Assembly: GCA_039800205.1 (NCBI GenBank)
Contig: JBDLRB010000189.1
Location: forward strand, 14,823-78,822
Length of the DNA: 64,000 bases
Direction: 5' to 3'
DNA from: SYIM01 sp039800205
GTDB taxonomy: Bacteria > Pseudomonadota > Gammaproteobacteria > Burkholderiales > Burkholderiaceae_E
Positions 52,440-61,100 of the stretch are shown here, one piece after another; the first letter of the stretch is position 1, and each line of letters opens with the position of its first letter. A model generated the notes under the pieces. That model had not been told where the DNA came from. It saw nothing but the letters and a program-made list of their open reading frames with translations, and did not search any database. Position numbers and translations under genes: made by a program.

Positions 52440-52640
52440 ATACCCCTTGACTTATGCACAAGGATCGGTTCTCGCGCCGAAGGCAGGGTACGTATTCGCT
52501 GTATCGGCCCGCGTTGCATAAGTCATTGATTTATATGGCTTTGATTTTGATCAAAAAACGGGCAACCCACCCAGGATCAAGTTTTTACAAGGACTTGGCG
52601 CGGATTTACCACCGTCATCCACAGACTTATCCACAGATTT
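52440..52640. other. Possible DnaA-binding or origin-like region between hemE and priA
   Basis: The 302-base gap holds DnaA-box sequences: TTATGCACA (52452-52460, fits TTWTNCACA), TCATCCACA (52615-52623, one mismatch to the strict consensus) and TTATCCACA (52627-52635, perfect), all in + orientation, with a weaker reverse box GTTGCATAA at 52513-52521. Between them 52521-52560 is AT-rich (29 of 40 bases A or T) against a GC-rich background. An 11-bp inverted repeat TGACTTATGCA/TGCATAAGTCA (52448, 52515) encloses the first and reverse boxes. This resembles an origin core or a DnaA-titration site; see findings. Confidence 0.5.
52541..52554. promoter_or_regulatory. FNR/Anr-type box
   Basis: TTGATTTTGATCAA, a perfect match to the TTGATnnnnATCAA FNR consensus, 124 bases before priA and in the AT-rich segment. 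Could bring oxygen control to hemE-priA transcription or to the DnaA region. Chance occurrence is possible but unlikely in GC-rich DNA. Confidence 0.55.
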
Positions 52641-52677
52641 TGTTGATGAGCGTTTTTTCTTCTTCCAGGCCCGAAGA

Positions 52678-54843
52678 TTGAGCGCAAACCTTAAAGTAAA
52701 TTCTGGTTCGGAGGTCGCCCTGACGCTGGCCCAGGTGGCGCTCGATGTGCCGATTGCGAACTGGTTTGACTACCGTCTGAGCCCCGAATGGGCCGCCCGA
52801 ATCCGGCCGGGTTCGTGGGTGGAAGTCCCGTGGGGGTCGGGGCGCCGGATCGGACTGGTCATCGGTCTGGCCGACGAATCAACGCTCGAGGCCCGTCGGC
52901 TGCGCGAAGTGATCCGCAGCCTCGACGAAGCGCCCATCCTGCCGGATCATTGGCTGGCCTTGATCAAGTTTGCGAGCGCCTACTATCACCGCGGATACGG
53001 TGAAATCGGCTTGCCCCCAATCCCAAAAATGTTCCGAACCCCGGCGGGACCGCGCGCCCGACAGAGCGCTTTTGCGCGGATGCGGGCGGCAAAAAAGCCC
53101 GCGCGAGGAACGGCCCCACCCCCTGACTCCGACCGGGCCGGTGAGCCGCTCTCCACGACGGGGCCGAACCCCACGGCGGCGCTCGACACGGTCCTGTCAC
53201 CCGCCCAGCAAGCGGCCGTCGATGCCCTGCTCGAAGCGCCCGGATTTTCCGTTCAGGTGCTGCACGGGGTGACGGGCAGCGGCAAGACCGAGGTCTATCT
53301 GCACTGGTTTGCAGAGATTCTTGCCCGGAACCCTCAGGCGCAGGTCTTGTTGATGGCGCCGGAGATTGCCCTGACGCCGCAACTGGCCAGTCTGGTCCGG
53401 CGCCGGTTTCAGTCCGAGCAGGTCGTGGTGCTGCACAGCGCGATGCCCGAGGCCGAGCGGGCCCGGGGCTGGCTCGCAGCGGCCGATGGCCGGGCACGCG
53501 TCGTGATCGGCACTCGCCTCTCGGTGCTGACGCCGATGCCGGGTCTGGCGGCGATCGTGGTCGACGAGGAGCATGATGCGTCCTACCGACAGCATGATGG
53601 GGTTCATTATTCGGCGCGTGACCTGGCGATCGCCGCCGCCCAGCACGCGGGGATTCCGGTGCTGCTCGGCTCGGCGACGCCTTCGATCGAGACCTGGCGA
53701 GCCGTTCGGCGCGGCCGATACCGCTTGTTGTCGATGCCGCAGCGGATGGGCTCGGCACAGCTGCCCTCGGTCGAGACCGTCGATCTGCGCCGTGACCGAT
53801 CGGGTCGACCCGGGACCCTGAGTGCCCCGGTCCTGGCCGCGCTGGAATCAACGCTCGCAACGGGCGATCAGGCGCTTGTCTTCATCAATCGCCGAGGCTA
53901 CGCGCCGGTCATGCAGTGCGAGGCCTGCGGCTGGGTCAGTCGCTGTGATCACTGTTCAGCCTGGCGTGTGCTGCATCGTCAGTCGCCCGAACCGGATGGT
54001 CAGGCTGAATCGAAAAGCAGTCGGTATCGCCTCCAGTGCCACCATTGCGGACAAGCCACGACACCGCCGCGGGCCTGCCCGGAGTGCGGCAGCATCGGCC
54101 TGGTCGGACTCGGCCGCGGGACCCAGCGCATCGAAGAGGAACTGGCCGAGCGATTCCCAGGACATGCAATCGGCCGTCTTGATCGCGATGTGGCCCAGCG
54201 ACGCGGTGCCGCACAGGCCGTGATCGACTCCTTCCATCAGGGCAAGGTTCAACTGTTGATCGGCACGCAGATGCTGGCCAAAGGCCATGACTTCAGGCGC
54301 TTGAGCCTGGTTGTGGTGGCAGAGGGGGATGCGGGCTTGTTCAGCGCCGACTTCCGGGCGCCCGAGCGGCTGTTTGCCACCTTGATGCAGGTGGCGGGCC
54401 GCGCCGGCCGGGGCGCGCAGTCCAGCCGCGTGCTGATCCAGACCCGCTATCCTGAGCATCCCCTGTTCGCTCACCTCGCCCAGCATGATTACGTCGGCTT
54501 TGCCGACCGGATGCTCGAGGAGCGACGCGACGCAGCCATGCCGCCTTTTTCGCATCAGGCCCTGTTGCGCGCGGACGCGCAGACCCTGGAGCCCGCGCTC
54601 GCCTGGCTGGCGCAGGCGCGCGAGTCAGGCGTCGCGTTGTGCGGAACAGATACGGATCCGCAGCTCTTCGATCCGGTCCCCATGCCCATGCAACGGCTCA
54701 AGGGCCGCGAGCGCGCCCAGTTGCTGATCGAGGCGCGTTCGCGCGCGCGTCTGCATGCTTTTCTGGATCGTTGGTTACCCGTGCTCCGTTCGGCTCGACC
54801 ACGGATGAACTGGCAGATCGAGATCGACCCCGCTGAGGTATAA
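52678..54843 (+). CDS. priA: Primosomal replication protein PriA (helicase)
   Basis: The 3'-5' superfamily 2 helicase that restarts stalled replication forks. Starts with TTG at 52678 (MSANLKVNSGSEVAL), giving 721 residues; typical PriA is ~730. The helicase motifs are intact (GVTGSGKTEVYLHW Walker A near residue 202, VVDEEHDASYRQ Walker B), as are the two zinc-binding cysteine pairs (CEACGWVSRCDHC, then CHHCGQ and CPECGSIGL). The stop of a tiny 12-codon frame (52646-52681) overlaps the TTG start, which might couple translation. The rest of the region upstream is the DnaA-box segment. Confidence 0.96.
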   Translation: MSANLKVNSGSEVALTLAQVALDVPIANWFDYRLSPEWAARIRPGSWVEVPWGSGRRIGLVIGLADESTLEARRLREVIRSLDEAPILPDHWLALIKFASAYYHRGYGEIGLPPIPKMFRTPAGPRARQSAFARMRAAKKPARGTAPPPDSDRAGEPLSTTGPNPTAALDTVLSPAQQAAVDALLEAPGFSVQVLHGVTGSGKTEVYLHWFAEILARNPQAQVLLMAPEIALTPQLASLVRRRFQSEQVVVLHSAMPEAERARGWLAAADGRARVVIGTRLSVLTPMPGLAAIVVDEEHDASYRQHDGVHYSARDLAIAAAQHAGIPVLLGSATPSIETWRAVRRGRYRLLSMPQRMGSAQLPSVETVDLRRDRSGRPGTLSAPVLAALESTLATGDQALVFINRRGYAPVMQCEACGWVSRCDHCSAWRVLHRQSPEPDGQAESKSSRYRLQCHHCGQATTPPRACPECGSIGLVGLGRGTQRIEEELAERFPGHAIGRLDRDVAQRRGAAQAVIDSFHQGKVQLLIGTQMLAKGHDFRRLSLVVVAEGDAGLFSADFRAPERLFATLMQVAGRAGRGAQSSRVLIQTRYPEHPLFAHLAQHDYVGFADRMLEERRDAAMPPFSHQALLRADAQTLEPALAWLAQARESGVALCGTDTDPQLFDPVPMPMQRLKGRERAQLLIEARSRARLHAFLDRWLPVLRSARPRMNWQIEIDPAEV

Positions 54844-55163
54844 AGCAATTATCGAGCCCAAATACCTTACTAATCCGTACAAAGTTCCAAAAAAGAATTT
54901 CGTTCAGTCGGCTCGGAGAGCCGCCGCAAGACGGTGCTGGGGTACATTGGAAAGGAGTTTTCACTCCTAATCCAAGTGACCGAGGAGCGTCAAGTCTCTG
55001 ACCGCGGAATCTTTGAGTCCTGTCAACTGATGGTGTTGCCGATCGGTATCCGATGCCCGGATGTCGCTCGGCTTTTGCGGTTTGTGCGACCGCATCAAGC
55101 GCATCAGTGTGCGGTGTCCAAAGGCCCCGGTTGGGACCTCGACGTGACCGACCGGAGAGCATC
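54844..55163. other. 320-base non-coding leader before the giant surface-protein gene
   Basis: No gene supported. Shows two hairpins: GGCTC-GGA-GAGCC (~54910-54922) and a perfect AGGAGT-TTTC-ACTCCT (54953-54968). The first 60 bases are AT-rich for this genome. I recognise neither a known riboswitch nor a strong promoter. A GTG-initiated frame (54934-55167) crosses it but overlaps the real start and looks random. Confidence 0.6.
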
Positions 55164-58100
55164 ATGAGCCGTCGTTCAGCCGCCAAGCCTTTCAAACGCT
55201 GGTCCGCACAGGGCCGGAGACGAGCGTGGTTGCACAGCCGATCGCAGGTCGAACGCCTGGAAGACCGGGTTCTCCTCTCGGCCGAGCCCATCATCCAGTC
55301 GCTGCGCATCGACGAGGATCGACCGCTCGCGGCCGATAACGTCCAGCTCGATGTCGGCTCGCCCGAGTCCGCCTCGCAGCGGTTTGACGCGAGTCTGATC
55401 AACGCCGCGCGAATCGACCTGACCCGTGGCGCGTCGCAGGACACCCGGCTGACCGCCTCCGGCAACCTGCTGAGCCTGAATACGGCGCTCCAGGATCTGG
55501 TGATCGATCTGGGGTCGGGCGACGACCAGGTGCTCCTCTCGCAAAACGCAGACGGCACCCTGCGTCTGTCCGGTGGGGCCGACCTCAAGGAGCTGGTGTT
55601 TGCGCGGCCCACCGAAACCCTGCAGCTGCGCGGGCTCGGGGGGGTCGATCGGATTTCGCTGGCCTCCGTCGATCTCGGCCGAACCTCGCTCCGCGTCGAA
55701 GGCGAATCGATCGAACTCGCCCACGGCGAGACCCTTCGCTCAAGCGGCGATCTCGTGCTCCAGGCCGGATCCATCCTGAGCAGCGATCGCGATGGCGAGT
55801 TGCAGGCGGCTGCCCAGATCATGGTGGGCGGTACCGTCGATCTGGGCGGTTCGCTGGTGCTCGATGCCCGGGTATCCGTCCGGGTCGATTCATCGGCCGA
55901 AGTCCCTGTTGCACTGACCGACCTCAGCGTCGATACGCTCGCCAGCGCCTGGATTGGCGCGGGTGCCAGCGTTCAGGCGGCCTCGGTCGAGCTCTTCGCC
56001 CTGACCGAGAATCGCCTGAATATCGAGCGTGCGGCCGCGGGCGGCGTGGTTCAGCTCGATGCCAATCAGCGTACGCGGGCCGGTGTCGGAAGCGGCGCGG
56101 ACATCACGATCGTGACGCGCGTGGCCGAAGAGGGCGCGACCTCCGAGCCCGGGGCGCTCACCATCGAGGCGCTGGATCGCAGCCGCTTCAGCGCGGTGCT
56201 CAATACGCAGGACAGCCTCGCGAGCGCCATCCTGACGGGTCTTGGGGCTCAGGGCTTTGATGCCGGTTTGAGCCTCATGAATATCTCGCGTACCACCCAG
56301 GCCCTCCTGGGCGAGGGCGGCGATCGCCTCCAGGTCGGTGCTGCATCCGGAGCCGATCTGGGCCGCATTCACGTGGCGGCGGCCTCGGTCGATGCCGACC
56401 CTGAGCCGGGCGAAGACGAAGATCAACCCGGTGTCTTCGGTGAGGTCATCTCCAGCCTGATCGGTGTGCAAACCCTCAACGTACTCGATTCGATCGAGGC
56501 GCTGGTCGCGGGTGCCGATCTCGACGCGGGTGAACTCGCCGTCTACGCACTCGCGGGCTCGACGCAGGGCTCAAGCGCCAAGGTGGCGGCCAACAAGGGG
56601 CGCGGTCAGACGATCGCCCGCCTGAGCGATGCCACGGTCAATGTCCCGGGCGCGGCGAGCGTGATCGCTCGCGACGAGACCGTCTTCAACGCCTCGAGCG
56701 CGGGCTTCAAGGCCGACGTCCCGATGCTCGACAACATCAAGATCGGCATTGCTTCGGCGAGCAACACGGTCGACCGGGCGATCGAGGCGGCGGTCTTGCG
56801 CACGGCGCTTGAAGCGGATGAGCTTGCGGTGCTTGCAATCGGTGCGCAGACCCTGTCATCGGTCACCGAGTCGCTGGCGGTGGTCGAACCGCCAGCGGCG
56901 GACGAGACGGGCGAGGGCACAGCCGACGAGGCGGCCGCTCCCGATGCGACCGACGAAACGGGCGCAGTCAACGAATCGACCGATGCCTCCGGCTCGGGCT
57001 TCAGCCTTGCGCTCGGTGGCACGGTAGCCTGGAACCAGCTCACCGGTTCGATCGCCGCGCGGGTGGGCGAGTCCGAATTGGTGCTGGGAGAGGGCAATGC
57101 CGCGATCGAGGCCGTCAACGCCGCAGCGCTGTCTGCCGAGTCGAGCGCCGGGACGGCGGTTACGGGCGGTAGTGGGTCTGCCGCGGGCATCACGCTCGCG
57201 TTCAACGCCATCGGTTGGGACATGGGCAATATTGCCGCAGCAGGCCTCAACAGCCTGCTCGGCACCGATCTGGGCACCACCGAGCTGCCGCTTGAAATCA
57301 CAGCCGAGCTGACGGCAACCGGCGTCACGGGTGGCGCCGATCTGTCCGTGAGTGCGGCCGATGAGGCCGCGATCGACGCGCAGATCCGTAACGAATCGAG
57401 CGCCACCGCCGAGTCCGGCCTGGGCGTGGGCGCGTCGGGCATCCTGGCGAGCAACCGGGTACGCACCGAAACCCGCAGTACAGTCACCGGGGCCGGTCCG
57501 GGCGTGCCGCCTGTGGCGATCGAGATCGGTGGCGGGCTCGCGGTGCTCGCGACCGAGTCCGCATCGATCGTAGCGGATGTGTCGATGGCGGCCGAATCCG
57601 CTTCGACGGGTGGGTCAAGTGTGGCCGTGGGTGGCATCGTCGTTCGTAACGACGTGCGGGCTGGGGTCGGGAGCCAAGTCCAGGGCCTGCCGGTCTCCGC
57701 CGGCGGCGATGTGCAGATTGATGCGACGCTGGGCGCCACGATCGAGGCGACGCTGTCGGGTGCCGTTAAGGCCGCCGCCGACTCGGGCTTTGACGAATCG
57801 GCGGATGAGGGCACAACCGACGAAGGGGCGGCCGACGAAGGCACAACCGACGCGGGTGCGGCCGAAGGCGATACGGCCGCCGCGGATGGAACGGCTGACG
57901 AGGCCGCCGCAGCAGACCCGGCCGCCGAAGAGGGCGGCGGCGGCGCCGGCGCCAGCGGGGTCGCGGTCAACGGCTTGATCGCCACCAACCTCGTGCTGGC
58001 CGAAGTCGACGCGATCCTGCTGGAGAGCGAGGTCGTCAGTGCAGAGGGCGGGCTCAGCGTCACCGCAAGCAACGAAGCCTCGATCGATGCCGTCAACACC

Positions 58101-61100
58101 GCCAGCACCGAAAGCAGCGGCACGGCGGTCGGTGCGGTCCTTGCGTTCAACACCATCGGCTGGGGCGCGCAGAATGTTTTCGCCGCCGCGCTCGACACCT
58201 TCCTCGGCACCGATGCAGTGGGCAACGAAGTGCCGGCCGCGGTGCGCACCCGGGTCGAATCCACTGCGATCTCGATTGCCGGCGATCTCGAGCTCGCGGC
58301 CGTCTCGGTGCCCCAGATCAACGCGACCATCGTCAATACGGTCAGCTCCGATGCGGGCACGGCGGTGGGCTTTGTGTTGGCGAGCAACCTCAGTTCCTCA
58401 CTGGCCGAAGTCGTGTTCCGACCGGGGGCGGATGCGACGGTCACGGTGGGCGGAGACCTTCAATCGCGGGCGAGCGATACAGCGGGCATTGCCGCCCAAA
58501 TCGGCGGATCAGCCGCAAGCGGCGGTGGCGTTTCCGCAGGCGGCAAACTGGTCCGTAACGATGTTCGAAGCGCCGTGTCGATCCTCTTCGATCAGGCGGC
58601 GGTCGAGGTCGAGGGCGACCTCTCGATCGATGCCCGTGGATCGTCGACGATCACGGCGCTTTTGACCGATGACCCGATTGAAATCGAGGAAGACGAGGAC
58701 GCAGCGGCCGAAGAAGACCTCCTTCTGGAAGAAGAGCCTGTGCCCGAGGAGGAGCCCGCGCCCGAGGAGGAACCCGCCGAGGCTTCCATGGCGCTCAACG
58801 GTCTGATCGCAACCAATCTGGTGCTTGCTGACGTTCGCGCGACGGTGCTCGACAGCAGCCTGACGGCCGGTGGCGATCTTTCCGTGACAGCCAAGAACGG
58901 ATCCTTGATCGAGGCCGAGAACTCGGCCGTCGCGACAGCGGCCGGGACGGCGGTGGGCGTCACGCTCGCGTTCAACACCATCGGCTGGGAATCACAAAAC
59001 GTCCTGTTCAACGCGATCGATGCGCTATTGGGCACCTCGATCGGCACAGAGCAGCCCGCAGAGGTGCGGGCGAGTGTGCTGGCCAGCTCGCTCGAAGCAG
59101 GCGGCGCGATCGCAGTCGACGCGCGCACGCGCGAGCGGGTCACCGCGACCATTTACAACGAAGCCACGTCCTCGGCTGCGAGCGCTTCGGCCGGGATGGT
59201 GCTCGCGAGCAACATGATCAGCGCACGGGCTCGCGCCCACATCGATGCCGAAGACCAGCCGGTCACGGCCAATGCGGGCGCAGGCCTGTCGGTTACCGCC
59301 GAGGACGAGGCGGTCATCGAGGCCGAGGCCGAGATGATCTCGAGCAGTGCGGGTGCTCCGGCGGTGGGCGGTCTGGTCGTTCGCAATGATGTGCGTAGTG
59401 CCGTCGATGCCCAGGTGGTCGGAATCCGCGCCGAGGTGGGCGAGGACTTCCTGGTGCTCTCCTTGGCGTCGGCCAGTATTGATGCAAGCCTCAGCGGGGA
59501 AACCACCTCAGCGGCCGCCGAGGAAGAGGCGCCGGCCGAAGAGGAGGCCCCGGCTGAGGGCGAGGCCCCGGCTGAGGGCGAGGCCGCTGCTGAGGAGGCG
59601 GCCCCGGCGGACGAGGGCGCGACCGACGCAAACGCGGGGGACACACCCGCAGAGGGCGAGGAGCCCGCGGCTGAAGAACAGCCCGCGCCGCCGCCCACCA
59701 GTCTCGCCATCAATGGCCTGATCGCCAATAACCTCGTCCTGTCCCGCGCCGATGCGTTGGTCACTGGGTCCGAGCTGATCGTGGGCGGCGACGCCGAAGT
59801 ACTGGCCGACAACATCTCCGCGATCTCGGCCGACAACTCCGCGACGATGTCATCCGATGGCAGCGCGATCGGCGTCGTTCTCGCCTTCAACACCATCGGT
59901 TGGGAAAGTCAGAATATCTTTTCCAATTCGATCAACACCCTGCTCGGGACCGATTTCGGCGCGACGGCGCAGCCCGCGCAGGTCCGGGCCCGCCTGGTGA
60001 GCTCAGACGCCGAGGTGGGGGGCAACCTGCGGGTCCAGGCGGGAGCGATCGACGAAGACGATCCAGATGCCCAGCATGGCGCGCTCATTCTGGCGACGAT
60101 CAGCAACGAGGCGAGTGCGGGCGGCGGATCCGTATCAGCCAGTTTCATCCTGGCCACCAACAAGATCGCGACCGACAGCCTGGCCTGGGTCAGCCCCTTT
60201 GTGGATGGGCCGACTGTGCTCGGCGCGTCCGAAACTGCGCCTGCCCGGGTCTCGATTTCCACCGGCGGCGACCTGTCGGTGCTGGCGCGGGATTCGGGGA
60301 TCATCGGCGCCGACGTGGCGCTGTCTGCGACCAGCGGCGGCGGTGCTGCAATCGGTGGCCTGGCGGTCACGAACGACCTTCGTGGCGGGGTGCGCGCCGG
60401 GATCGACTTTGCCGAGGTCGAAGCCGGGGGCGACCTGACCGTCGAGGCACTCGAAGTCGCACGACTGCGCGCCGTCGTCAGCGGAGCGACCGAGACGCTC
60501 GCGGAGGAAGAAGACGCCGCTGCGGAAGAGACCCCTGCGGAGGACGCGTCTGCCGGTGAAGAGACCCCTGCGGAGGACGCGCCGCCCGGAGACGCGCCTG
60601 CGGGTGAGGCAGCGGACGGAGGCGATGCCGCCGGTGCGCAGGGCGGTGAGTCGCTCGCGGGCGGATCCAGTCTGCCCATCGCGATCAACGGTCTGATTGC
60701 CAATAATCTGGTGCTCACGTCTGCCGCTGCGACCATTACCGAATCGCTGCTCGTGACCGGTGGGGGCGTTCTGGTCAACGCTGACAACGCCGCTGAGATC
60801 AGCGCCGAAAACACCGCGACGATCACATCGGGCGGTACAGCGGTGGGCGTCACGCTCGCCTTCAACACGGTGGGTTGGGCGCCGCAGAATATCTTCAGCA
60901 AGGCGGTCGACGCGCTGCTCGGCGGAGACATCGGCACCGAGCGCCCGGCTTTTTCGCTCGCCAGGATCGAAAACACGCGCCTCGAAAGCGGCGGCGACCT
61001 GGGGGTCACCGCTACAGTCAGCGCGGTGATCGATGCCAGCATCAGTAACGAGGCCTCATCCGAGGCCGGCGCGGCGGCCAGCATGGTGCTGGCGACCAAC

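Noticed and set aside
13362..52554. Assignment of the FNR box (52541) to the window's own Crp/Fnr regulator
   Set aside because: The regulator's recognition helix lacks the FNR glutamate that reads TTGAT, so another FNR/Anr protein elsewhere is more likely to use that box.
52454..52681. 75-codon frame through the DnaA-box region
   Set aside because: Overlaps the perfect DnaA and FNR boxes; no family features. Regulatory DNA is the better explanation, although its stop does overlap the priA start.
54844..55163. c-di-GMP or other riboswitch in the giant gene's leader
   Set aside because: Hairpins are present, but I could not match the conserved nucleotides of a c-di-GMP-I or -II aptamer or another class.
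54934..55167. 77-codon GTG frame before the giant gene
   Set aside because: Weak start and overlap with the well-supported ATG at 55164; product looks random.
56606..58444. 612-codon minus-strand frame inside the giant gene
   Set aside because: Ser/Ala/Pro/Val-rich mirror of the repetitive plus-strand protein, with no family features. Similar long minus-strand frames at 58592-59152, 59153-59896, 59909-61150 and 62817-63734 are rejected for the same reason.
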